Shown here one piece after another: positions 15,371 through 21,938 of a stretch of DNA of 22,463 nucleotides (position 1 is its first letter; every line of letters starts with the position of its first letter). The stretch is from positions 1 through 22,463 of IMG/VR virus record IMGVR_UViG_3300007640_000265. The stretch is one strand, 5' to 3'. The notes under the pieces are model-generated. The model saw only the letters and a list, made by a program, of their open reading frames with translations, had not been told where the DNA came from and did no database searches. The stretch is from a virus. Both the position numbers and the translations under genes were made by a program.

Positions 15371-16461
15371 TACGCCATGCCCTCCAGTTTATCCATCATG
15401 CCATACATTTTCTGGATACCTCTATTAACGTCACCGTTGCCTGCGCCCTTTACTGCATCACGAGTCATTACGAACTCGCCTGCCGTTAGCATAGCAGGAA
15501 CATCATCTTTTGTGCCAGAACCTTCGCTCGGCATGATGCCACCGTCACGGCGTGGGAAATATGTTGGACCACCCTTGTTCAACTGAATGAAGTTTGAGTT
15601 CGGGTTTGGATTGTCTTCAAAGTATTGTTTGATTTGATCTGCGGTCCCTCTTGGTCGGCGCACTGTTCTTAGTCTAATTCTATCTGGGTCAGCCATGACC
15701 TCTCTATACGAGCGATTTGCTCGTGCCGCTGCAAGATCAGCCGCTGAGGGTGTGTCATCAGGTGGGAAGATTGAGTCCATCAACTTAGAGCCAAGGCCCA
15801 TTGCTAATGCTTCACCAATCTCTGTGTTAAGCATACGGCCTATGCCGTCTTTTGGATCAAGGCCAAAGAACTCACCTATGCCAAGTAAGCCTTCTTTGTA
15901 GCCACTTGATATAGGGTCTGGTTTTTCTTGGCCCTCCAATGCCGATTTTAAATAATCTTTTCGCTCATTGAGCTTTTCGAAGGCGTTTCCACGACCACCC
16001 TTAATATTGCTAGGAGCCACTTCATCAATGTCTCCAAAGCCAAACGCTTGAGCTAATGATGTGTCACCTGTCAAAGCACCAAGTCCACCGCCAATGGCAC
16101 CGCTGACAAGAGCATCACGTAGGCTTGGCTTGCGACCTTGAAGAAGATCGCCCAAAACTTGAGTTGTTACAGCTTGACCTGCGGAGCTACCAAGAAATTT
16201 CTTGCCAACATCCAAGCCTTTTTTGAATAAGTCTCTCCACTTAAAAAACTCAGGCTCGCCCGTTATGGGGTTAATGCTGTTTTGCCCAGAACCGACTGTA
16301 TAGCGCAGTGGGTCCATGCCAGAATCTTGAAAGGCCATACCCAAACCACGGGCTATTTGAGGGTTTTCCTGCAAAACATCTTGAGGCACAACCATCTCAC
16401 CCGGGCTAACGTGAGCCATCATGGTATCGCCGTTTCTTCCGTATTGTGCCATGTCTTGCAT
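15370..16461 (-). CDS. Putative virion protein with duplicated Gly-Glu motif
   Basis: This encodes 363 residues. I place the start at ATG 16461 (MQDMAQYGRNGD) because GAGG lies 6 bases upstream. A frame extended to 16485 would start inside an inverted repeat without a ribosome site. Both ends carry a similar block: near the N-terminus SPGEMVVPQDVL, near the C-terminus TAGEFVMTRDAV, each shortly after a Gly/Asp-rich RNGD or RRDGG segment. This kind of block is frequent in structural proteins of marine phages. The middle contains a Gly/Ala-rich helical region (AIGGGLGALTGD) and RPRGTADQIKQYFEDNP. The next gene overlaps by TAATG. A structural role is inferred from position and motif. Confidence 0.75.
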   Translation of the reverse strand: MQDMAQYGRNGDTMMAHVSPGEMVVPQDVLQENPQIARGLGMAFQDSGMDPLRYTVGSGQNSINPITGEPEFFKWRDLFKKGLDVGKKFLGSSAGQAVTTQVLGDLLQGRKPSLRDALVSGAIGGGLGALTGDTSLAQAFGFGDIDEVAPSNIKGGRGNAFEKLNERKDYLKSALEGQEKPDPISSGYKEGLLGIGEFFGLDPKDGIGRMLNTEIGEALAMGLGSKLMDSIFPPDDTPSAADLAAARANRSYREVMADPDRIRLRTVRRPRGTADQIKQYFEDNPNPNSNFIQLNKGGPTYFPRRDGGIMPSEGSGTKDDVPAMLTAGEFVMTRDAVKGAGNGDVNRGIQKMYGMMDKLEGMA

Positions 16462-16478
16462 ATTAAACCTCGTGACCG

Positions 16479-16503
16479 CTGACATTAAGTTACCAAATGT
16501 CAG
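16479..16503. repeat. Perfect 8-bp inverted repeat in the leader of a virion gene
   Basis: CTGACATT (16479-16486) and AATGTCAG (16496-16503) pair perfectly around a 9-base loop, between the stop at 16513 and the chosen start at 16461. A TATACT sequence overlaps its upstream edge on the minus strand (about 16508-16503). It could be an operator, an mRNA processing hairpin or chance. No T-run follows, so termination is unlikely. Confidence 0.45.
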
Positions 16504-16512
16504 TATAAATTA

Positions 16513-16743
16513 CTAGAGTGTAGACCCAGAAATAGGCTCAGGTGCCGTTACCTGTATAGATGTACTGCGTTTTTCACCGCCTGTCCAAGAGTTGTTGCAT
16601 TGTGGGCAGTTGCCATCTGGGTAACTTGCAATCTCCTCTGGCGTGTCAACCGCGTTATCACAAGTCGCACAATGGACTGTATCTGTGCTTGTCGCAGGTC
16701 GCCATTTTGACCCATTTGGCATTGTAATTACTGTGTCTGTCAT
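16513..16743 (-). CDS. Small zinc-ribbon-like protein
   Basis: This 76-residue protein carries two Cys pairs, CATC (about 25-28) and CPQC (about 46-49), separated by 17 residues. That spacing suits a small zinc ribbon. The N-terminal MPNGSKWRPATSTDT and the Ser/Thr/Pro-rich tail look flexible. The ATG at 16743 overlaps the upstream stop as ATGA. It lies among virion genes, so it could be a minor tail component or a small regulatory protein. Function is unknown. Confidence 0.7.
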   Translation of the reverse strand: MTDTVITMPNGSKWRPATSTDTVHCATCDNAVDTPEEIASYPDGNCPQCNNSWTGGEKRSTSIQVTAPEPISGSTL

Positions 16744-17036
16744 GATGTTGTCACCGTTACATATCCAACCTGTCCTGTGCCTTGCGAGCCGCGAACATGT
16801 GGCGTGTTGATTTCAGCGACCTTTAAATAGCCGCCATGATTGAAGACGCCACCTAACTCTAGGCCGCTGTCATCTGTTTGTAGCGCAGTAAAGACTGTAA
16901 ACGTGTTACGTCCTTCCCCTGCGTTTTGTATTTGCTCAAGATATGTCGAGTATGATCGAACTAACTCTGCAAAATATTGATAATCGTATTCTTCAGGTGG
17001 GACTGGAAAGAACGGTAATGGTAGGTTTCTAGACAT
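16740..17036 (-). CDS. Small virion-module protein of unknown function
   Basis: This 98-residue protein begins with a Pro-rich segment, PLPFFPVPPEEYDYQYF, followed by a short helix, LVRSYSTYLEQIQNAGEG. It ends in a beta-rich half (FTALQTDDSGLELGG, GQVGYVTVTTS). I have the impression that similar small proteins follow the gp10-like gene in marine phages, but cannot verify this. Start and upstream stop overlap as TAATG, with GGGAGAAGG just before. It is probably a tail-associated protein, judged from context only. Confidence 0.7.
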   Translation of the reverse strand: MSRNLPLPFFPVPPEEYDYQYFAELVRSYSTYLEQIQNAGEGRNTFTVFTALQTDDSGLELGGVFNHGGYLKVAEINTPHVRGSQGTGQVGYVTVTTS

Positions 17037-19405
17037 TACCTTCTCCCGTCAGGCCGCACTTCTACCCTTGGCGATCCTAGTCTCCATGCAACTCCAGTGT
17101 CATCGCTTTCAATCCTGAAGGCAAACGATCTACCTCTAAGCCGAACAAATATCTGGTCTGTGAACTGCTCAACCGGGACACTAGCTGTTTTTGCAACAGA
17201 ACCATTGTTCGAGTTAGAGTAGTTTGCGCCGGGGAAGTTGCGTACCTTCAGCGTCATTGTGGCACTAGGTGTGGGGTTTGACGAGTCACGGAACGTCATA
17301 TCTGGTATTAGACGCTTCATGAATACAAATTGTTCGCCTTCTCCAAGGTCCATCTGGCTGGACTCAATGTAGGCGCTAATCCCTTGCGCTGGGCTTGTGC
17401 TGCCGTCATCAAAGCCGATTTCATGCAAGTACAAGGAGTGATCTGGAGCAGCAGCAATAGGCTCGGCATTTACACCACGATCCAACCAAACCGTGCGAGA
17501 CAAGGTGCCATAGTACCATACTTTTTGCTGATAATTATAGGTAACGTAGCGATCATTCTCATTGCTTGAAGCGGATGGATAGAACCATGTTACCTCAGAG
17601 AATGCAGTGTTGGTGGACGCTGTAACCTTTTCTAGCTGATCGTTATTAATGTCAGTAAAGACATAATCACGCACAGAACATGGCAAACGTTGCACGGCAC
17701 CGCCGTAGACGTAGAACTCTTCTGCACCCATCCAGAATACATTGTCTTCAACGTTGATAGCTGCAAGCGGACCTGCAATCGTAATGTTTTCAGAGATAGC
17801 ATTGATGCCAAATGTGAATGGAGGTCCAAGATACTGCATGGCGTGTAGCGATACGTCAGTAAAGACAAGCACCTGCTGCCTTGTTTCGATAGCGGTTACG
17901 ATCTGCGATCCAGAACCGATGCGCAAATCACCTGCCGTATTCTCGACATTTGCATTCCAGTTAAGAATGTTTTCTTGGTCAGAGAAGCGAATAAGCAAGG
18001 GGTCTTGAATGCCCGGGGCTGTTTCGGCGTCACAGCCGAATGCAATCACATGGCGATCTCGGTCAGAAACAAGAACCTGCTTCGCAACAGTTGGCGTATT
18101 GTTGTAATTCTCTATCTGATCGACTGTAATCGTTAAATCATTAGCAGGCGTTGCACCACCTAAGCTCGTTCCAAGAATAGTTAAAGTATCAGAAACCTGA
18201 TAGTTCACACCACCACCAACAATGCTCACGATGTTGTAAACACCGCCAACGGCTTCAATGATAAACTCTGCACCACCGCCAGAGCCGCTTGTGCTGTCCT
18301 GTGTAACGCGTGTGTATGTCGCAGAGCCTGTGGATGTACCAGACGATGAAATGGCTGCTATGGTACCAGTTGAGCCTAGCAGAACAGCACGATTGGTCGT
18401 ACCGTTTGTCTTGTCCCAATAGTAAATACCAGCGTCACGCACGTTAATAATAAGGTCTTCACCAAAGTTATCGTGTGACCAGATACGCAATGTCTGACCA
18501 GATGCTGTTAAGGATGACGCTGAACCCCAAGCCCCACGGCCCCAAGTTCCTGCACCCCAACCGTTACCTACGATAGTCGTATCTAGGCCAGTGTTAATCT
18601 GGTACGTGCCAACTACGCTTGCACCACCGCTACCACTATCAGAGGTCGTCGCAAAAACATACGTTGGGTTTAGACCAGTTGATGTTGTTATACTGCCAAT
18701 AGAAGAAACTTCACGCGCCTCTACTTGGTAAGTATCGCTGTCTACAATCGCTGTGACCTGATATTCTTGGTTAAGAACATCTGCGGTTATTGCATCACCA
18801 AGCGTTGCGGCCCCTGAGAATGTAACGAAGTCATTCTCCAACGCGCCGTGGTCTGTGTCAGAAACGAGCAATGTTGCACATGTAACTGCATCGCCAGATG
18901 TGTGTGCCGCCGCTGTGGTGTCGTTTACACCACGAGTACAGCCTGTCAAGATATTACCAGATATTGATGCATATGTGATAATTTCATCATTGATCTTGAT
19001 GCGACCAGAGTCAGGAAACCCCGTACTTGACGTTAAGGTAATGTTAGTATCAATGATCGCAACATTATCGCCAAGCGTGTTTGCGTTTGCCGTAAACGTT
19101 ACATCGCCTGCGCTTGTTGTAGTGCGAATAGGAGTGATGTCAGAATAACCACCACCTTCGTTGATGTAATACTTGAGATGTGTACCAACTCCAATGTAGC
19201 TTGTGCCGTCAAGCGCGACCCAAGGATGCAAAGCACGGCATGTGCCTAGAAAGTTGGTGCTAGATTGCTTGATCCAGCCGCCAATCTTCTCTGGGTATCC
19301 AAAGCGAAAGCGCACCTTGTCCATATCAAACCAACCACCCTCATTGGTGTATGAAGTGGTTTCACGGTTAATCCCGGGGCGAAACTGAAGTTTAGTAAAC
19401 GGCAT
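17036..19405 (-). CDS. P22 gp10-like neck/tail DNA-stabilisation protein
   Basis: This encodes 789 residues. I place the start at ATG 19405 (MPFTKLQFRPGIN), which has AGGAG about 8 bases upstream. A frame extended to 19438 would begin inside the promoter region. The opening block PGINRETTSYTNEGGWFD and VRFRFGYPEKIGGW are familiar from phage head-to-tail stabilisation (P22 gp10-like) proteins. Further segments, NVFWMGAEEFYVYGG and the Asn/Asp-rich VSDRDRHVIAFGCDAETAPG, suit a beta-propeller architecture. Two probable insert domains are visible. About residues 90-165 contain a Thr/Ser-rich Ig-like or strand-repeat segment. About 355-425 contain GGVNYQVSDTLTILGTSLGG, a repeat type common in marine phage tail proteins. 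Transcription probably starts at the TATAAT at 19433-19428. Confidence 0.8.
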   Translation of the reverse strand: MPFTKLQFRPGINRETTSYTNEGGWFDMDKVRFRFGYPEKIGGWIKQSSTNFLGTCRALHPWVALDGTSYIGVGTHLKYYINEGGGYSDITPIRTTTSAGDVTFTANANTLGDNVAIIDTNITLTSSTGFPDSGRIKINDEIITYASISGNILTGCTRGVNDTTAAAHTSGDAVTCATLLVSDTDHGALENDFVTFSGAATLGDAITADVLNQEYQVTAIVDSDTYQVEAREVSSIGSITTSTGLNPTYVFATTSDSGSGGASVVGTYQINTGLDTTIVGNGWGAGTWGRGAWGSASSLTASGQTLRIWSHDNFGEDLIINVRDAGIYYWDKTNGTTNRAVLLGSTGTIAAISSSGTSTGSATYTRVTQDSTSGSGGGAEFIIEAVGGVYNIVSIVGGGVNYQVSDTLTILGTSLGGATPANDLTITVDQIENYNNTPTVAKQVLVSDRDRHVIAFGCDAETAPGIQDPLLIRFSDQENILNWNANVENTAGDLRIGSGSQIVTAIETRQQVLVFTDVSLHAMQYLGPPFTFGINAISENITIAGPLAAINVEDNVFWMGAEEFYVYGGAVQRLPCSVRDYVFTDINNDQLEKVTASTNTAFSEVTWFYPSASSNENDRYVTYNYQQKVWYYGTLSRTVWLDRGVNAEPIAAAPDHSLYLHEIGFDDGSTSPAQGISAYIESSQMDLGEGEQFVFMKRLIPDMTFRDSSNPTPSATMTLKVRNFPGANYSNSNNGSVAKTASVPVEQFTDQIFVRLRGRSFAFRIESDDTGVAWRLGSPRVEVRPDGRR

Positions 19406-19427
19406 ACAACAATCTCCTGCTACCCAG

Positions 19428-19433
19428 ATTATA
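19428..19433 (-). promoter_or_regulatory. TATAAT -10 element of candidate late promoter
   Basis: A perfect TATAAT lies on the minus strand, about 22 bases before the gp10-like start at 19405. There is no good -35; 16-17 bases upstream the sequence is TCGAAC or CTCGAA, which is one arm of the neighbouring palindrome. An activator or repressor binding the CGAACAA arm could compensate or block. The predicted leader is very short. Confidence 0.4.
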
Positions 19434-19447
19434 CACAATTAGAGCAA

Positions 19448-19487
19448 TTGTTCGAGTTATCTTTTTTGAAAAAAATAAGCCGAACAA
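19448..19487. repeat. 40-bp palindrome between endolysin and gp10-like genes
   Basis: The centre-symmetric inverted repeat has outer arms TTGTTCG (19448-19454) and CGAACAA (19481-19487). The inner arms are TTAT / ATAA and T6 / A-run. By hand 16 of 20 position pairs match. It starts 2 bases after the endolysin stop and lies just upstream of a TATAAT sequence. The outer arms are copies of the octamer CCGAACAA scattered through the window. It could act as an operator or as a terminator of the lysis unit. No T-run follows its outer arm on the minus strand, so a standard terminator is less likely. Confidence 0.55.
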
Positions 19488-19488
19488 G

Positions 19489-20112
19489 TTATGATAGCCA
19501 CCCGTAAATCTTCTTGGTCTTTTCGATACGATCATCAAGACCATGGTAGCCGCCATTCACACGCTTTGTAATACTCTTAATGATACTGTCATTCACACCT
19601 TTGTCAGCAAGTCCAAACAGCCCGTTTTTCTCAAAAAAGAAGATTGCGCTGTCCATAGCAAGCTCATCAGCAATGGGTGATGGATCGTCTACAAGACTGT
19701 CACGCCCAATATGTTCGGCAAATGCTCGCACGTTGTCCTTGCCAGTCAACTGAATGAAACCTTTTCCAGCGTACAGCCAGCCATCATTTGACCCCGCCGC
19801 ATTGCCCATGCGCCCGTTATAGACCTTGTTTGCCAGCTTCTGCGGGTTCATTGCGTATGGCGCAGCTTCGGCCTCTGAGGCAAAGCGAGAAGGCCACACA
19901 CGGCACATAGTAGACGCGCGGTAGTTTAGGTTTTCTTCGCTGATCATAAAGTTACCACTTTCGTGCGCTGCCTGACCTAGCAAGTGCGCCCCACGATTGG
20001 CGTTAAGGTTGTAGTGATCTGCAATCGCTCGTGCTGTATTAGGCCCAAATGCCCCATCTGGTGTTACGCCGCATTTCTTTTGCAGCATTTTTAGTGCATC
20101 ACCTTTTGCCAT
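19489..20112 (-). CDS. Endolysin, GH19-type lysozyme/chitinase fold
   Basis: This 207-residue protein resembles the GH19 family of phage endolysins, which cleave the peptidoglycan glycan backbone at the end of infection. The first residues, GVTPDGAFGPNTARAIADHY (about 15-34), look like half of a peptidoglycan-binding repeat. The catalytic region contains GQAAHESGNF (about 46-55) with the general-acid Glu51 and EENLNYRA (about 59-66) with the second acidic residue. YAGKGFIQLTGKDN (about 114-127) is the typical family block. No signal peptide is seen, so export depends on the holin. The start overlaps the upstream spanin-like gene as TAATG. A 40-bp palindrome follows the stop. Confidence 0.9.
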   Translation of the reverse strand: MAKGDALKMLQKKCGVTPDGAFGPNTARAIADHYNLNANRGAHLLGQAAHESGNFMISEENLNYRASTMCRVWPSRFASEAEAAPYAMNPQKLANKVYNGRMGNAAGSNDGWLYAGKGFIQLTGKDNVRAFAEHIGRDSLVDDPSPIADELAMDSAIFFFEKNGLFGLADKGVNDSIIKSITKRVNGGYHGLDDRIEKTKKIYGWLS

Positions 20113-20477
20113 TATTTCATACTCCCCTTCATATCAAACATTCCCTCATGGTCACGGTTGATATATTTCAGTTCATTTTCAAGCAACGCTACACGCTGCT
20201 GTAATGTGGTAATTGCTTTAATAGTAGAAGCAAGCTGCTCATGTTCTTCCCAGATTTCATCAGCTTCATCCCACAGATACTCAATCTCCATAAACGCATC
20301 TTTTACGTCACGCTTGAGATTGACGTTATCTTCAATAGCCATCTTTGAACCAAGTTGACTAACTGTTTCTTCTAGGCTCGCAATAGTTGCAGCCTGTTGT
20401 GATACCCACCAGACACCGCCAGCAAGTTGCACAGCCATCGCCGCTACAAGAGCTATAGGTACTTTCAGGTTTTCCAT
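20112..20477 (-). CDS. TM plus coiled-coil protein, possible inner-membrane spanin
   Basis: This encodes 121 residues. I place the start at ATG 20477, overlapping the holin stop as TGATG; an adjacent GTG at 20480 is an alternative. Residues about 6-24 (VPIALVAAMAVQLAGGVWWV) form one transmembrane segment, followed by an extended charged coiled coil that continues almost to the end (LEETVSQLGSKMA, LQQRVALLENELKYI). That topology matches inner-membrane spanins (Rz-like, N-terminal anchor plus periplasmic coiled coil). No outer-membrane lipoprotein partner is visible inside or near the gene. It lies between holin and endolysin, so a lysis role is likely, but the spanin label is inference. Confidence 0.75.
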   Translation of the reverse strand: MENLKVPIALVAAMAVQLAGGVWWVSQQAATIASLEETVSQLGSKMAIEDNVNLKRDVKDAFMEIEYLWDEADEIWEEHEQLASTIKAITTLQQRVALLENELKYINRDHEGMFDMKGSMK

Positions 20478-20866
20478 CACTTCTTACCACCAAAGAACTT
20501 CGTAGCTGACCTCACGGCGAAGCTACTAGCTACGATTACACCCAACGTATATTGATACCACTCTGGCATTGTCTCCAAAGCAGCAAATCCTTCGGCTACC
20601 GTGGTACGCCCCCAATCTCCTGTGAAGCACAAGATTAATGGAATGCTGAAAAGCAGTACCAAATATTCGTCCTTCCAAGAGTTCATGGTGCCCTGCGCCA
20701 TGATCTTTTCCCACTCAGCCTCAGACGTAGCGGCAGACTTCATTATGGTCGCTTTCGCTTCCGCCTCGACCAGCTTTAGATTAGCAGCGGCAGCTTGGGC
20801 ATCGGCTTTACCCTTGAGCCATCCACCTGCTAACTCAGTCAGTGGGCCTATAAGTGCTTGTATCAT
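20477..20866 (-). CDS. Holin, GTA-type three-TM family
   Basis: This 129-residue protein resembles the three-TM holin family named after gene transfer agents. The N-terminal IGPLTELAGGWLKGKADAQA and the long Ala/Glu/Lys-rich helix (about 22-55) are typical. They are followed by the conserved SWKDEYLVLLFSIPLILCF with the first clear membrane span (about 63-81). A second span is at about 105-122 (YTLGVIVASSFAVRS). The holin would form inner-membrane lesions that release the endolysin. The start overlaps the upstream gene as ATGA with GGAGTGAG before it, and the stop overlaps the spanin-like gene. Confidence 0.88.
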   Translation of the reverse strand: MIQALIGPLTELAGGWLKGKADAQAAAANLKLVEAEAKATIMKSAATSEAEWEKIMAQGTMNSWKDEYLVLLFSIPLILCFTGDWGRTTVAEGFAALETMPEWYQYTLGVIVASSFAVRSATKFFGGKK

Positions 20867-21066
20867 TTCTTCTCACTCCCCAACCATACGGCAATCGTAC
20901 CAGTCATAGCACCACTAACAACACTAATCATAGCACTCTGCTGCGTTGACAAGTCATCAAGAGACATACCCCATTCAATCACACGGATATACATAATCGT
21001 CATTACCAACATCATTAGACGAGGCATTATCTTCCATTCAAGAAAGCGTTCCATCGTTACTGTCAT
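20863..21066 (-). CDS. Small two-TM protein of the lysis cassette
   Basis: This 67-residue protein begins MTVTMERFLEWKIMPRLMML. It has two likely transmembrane segments, about 14-32 (rich in Met, Leu, Ile) and about 45-62 (MISVVSGAMTGTIAVWLG), separated by a short polar loop, DDLSTQQSA. The size and topology suit a second holin or an antiholin. It is directly coupled to the GTA-type holin gene by ATGA. GAAAGG lies about 7 bases before ATG 21066; an alternative start is the internal Met at 21054. Family unknown, function inferred from position. Confidence 0.75.
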   Translation of the reverse strand: MTVTMERFLEWKIMPRLMMLVMTIMYIRVIEWGMSLDDLSTQQSAMISVVSGAMTGTIAVWLGSEKK

Positions 21067-21229
21067 TCGCGTACCTTTCAGCTATTCGCTTATGATGCGT
21101 GATTATAACCACTTTTCCTGATTTGTCATATACCACGTATTGTCCCAAATTATTGTACCTTAACGTCGAGGCAAAAGAGTCCGCTGTTTTGATGTTTTTT
21201 GAGGACTTTTGCTTGGCTTTTCTCGGCAT
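21038..21229 (-). CDS. Small hypothetical protein, start uncertain
   Basis: The frame open from 21229 encodes 63 residues. Its C-terminal half, YVVYDKSGKVVIITHHKRIAERYAND, looks conserved in style: short strands followed by a helix. The N-terminal half is Lys/Ser-rich and coincides with the overlapping 54-residue gene in another frame. A more likely start is TTG at 21148-21146, one base after that gene's stop, with AAGG about 9 bases upstream; it would give about 36 residues. It overlaps the two-TM gene by 29 bases. The function is unknown. Confidence 0.6.
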   Translation of the reverse strand: MPRKAKQKSSKNIKTADSFASTLRYNNLGQYVVYDKSGKVVIITHHKRIAERYANDSNDGTLS

Positions 21230-21314
21230 AACACGCGTCTTCAGTAGAGAATGTACCTAGTTGATAATGCTCTAACATACCGTTGGTAAGATGTATCCAG
21301 ACAAGAACCCACAT
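21150..21314 (-). CDS. 54-aa protein encoded in the overlap before the lysis genes
   Basis: ATG 21314-21312 overlaps the stop of the preceding gene as TGATG and opens a 54-residue frame ending with TAA 21152-21150. The sequence starts MWVLVWIHLTNG, a hydrophobic strand or helix. It continues LEHYQLGTFSTEDACYAEKS with a cysteine, then a Lys-rich helix and GLFCLDVKVQ with a second cysteine. I recall small proteins of this shape (MWVLVWI opening, HYQLGT block, two cysteines) in marine phages, though I cannot verify it here. It overlaps the next frame by 80 bases if that one starts at 21229. Confidence 0.7.
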   Translation of the reverse strand: MWVLVWIHLTNGMLEHYQLGTFSTEDACYAEKSQAKVLKKHQNSGLFCLDVKVQ

Positions 21315-21781
21315 CACCAGCGATCCAGATAAACGCCTAAATAATAAATAGCCAAAATAACACCTGTTGCAGCAAGAGCAATAATAGTAACAGTTTGTAT
21401 AAGCTCAATCTGTTCCTCCCGCTTCTTCATGGCGGCTTTCTTGGCTTCCTGTCGCGCTTTTCGAGCTTCGGCTTGCCACTGAATCCACCTGTCCCACTGC
21501 CCCGGTCTTCCGTACAAGCGGATGTAAGACTCTAATTCTTTGCGCTGTTCTCTTATTTTCTCAAGCTGCTGAAACTCTTCCCAGTCACCTTCAGCACCAC
21601 CAGTAATAGCAGTAATCGGACTGTTCTTCTTTTTCTGAACAGCGTCCTTTAATTCTTCTTCTGCTGTGAGAAATTTGCCCACATTGGACATAAGATCGGC
21701 TGTCTCACGTCCGTTCTGGATGCAAGTGCGGATGACGCTGTAGGCCGCGTTAGCAGCGGCTATGGTTTCCAAAATCGCCAT
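21314..21781 (-). CDS. Hypothetical protein with C-terminal membrane anchor
   Basis: This 155-residue protein starts MAILETIAAANAAYSVIRTC, an Ala-rich amphipathic helix, followed by a polar helical core (LKDAVQKKKNSPITAITGG) and QLEKIREQRKELESYIRLYG. A Lys/Ala-rich charged helix (about 101-122) leads into one transmembrane segment at about 130-149 (VTIIALAATGVILAIYYLGV). Proteins like this recur before the lysis genes of marine phages as far as I recall, with unknown function. The ATG at 21781 has only a distant GAGG (about 14 bases upstream), so initiation may be weak. Two hairpin terminators precede it. Confidence 0.75.
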   Translation of the reverse strand: MAILETIAAANAAYSVIRTCIQNGRETADLMSNVGKFLTAEEELKDAVQKKKNSPITAITGGAEGDWEEFQQLEKIREQRKELESYIRLYGRPGQWDRWIQWQAEARKARQEAKKAAMKKREEQIELIQTVTIIALAATGVILAIYYLGVYLDRW

Positions 21782-21872
21782 TAGGTCAAAGTTAACCTCG
21801 CAGGACAGAAATAATCGGGACTTACACGATATACTCTATCATAATATCCGAAGCGTTTCGACCCACAGTCGT

Positions 21873-21894
21873 AAAAACAGGCTTTGTAAAAGCC
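21873..21894 (-). terminator. Rho-independent terminator, second of a tandem pair
   Basis: On the minus strand GGCTTT-TAC-AAAGCC (21894-21880) is a perfect six-base stem with a three-base loop, followed directly by TGTTTTTA. This is a compact, canonical intrinsic terminator lying after the stop at 21939 and before the gene that begins at 21781. Confidence 0.7.
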
Positions 21895-21900
21895 CAGTTG

Positions 21901-21932
21901 AAAACTCTGGCCCCAAGCTATCAGGACCAGAG
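21901..21932 (-). terminator. Rho-independent terminator, first of a tandem pair
   Basis: On the minus strand CTCTGG (21932-21927) pairs with CCAGAG (21910-21905), and the outer arm is followed by TTTT. It starts 7 bases after the stop of the gene ending at 21939. The loop is larger (16 bases) than in the next hairpin, so this one is the weaker of the two. Confidence 0.6.
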
Positions 21933-21938
21933 TACAAA

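Noticed and set aside
19406-19438. N-terminal extension of the gp10-like protein to 19438
   Set aside because: It would start within the TATAAT/palindrome region without a ribosome site, while 19405 has AGGAG and the family-like N-terminus MPFTKLQF.
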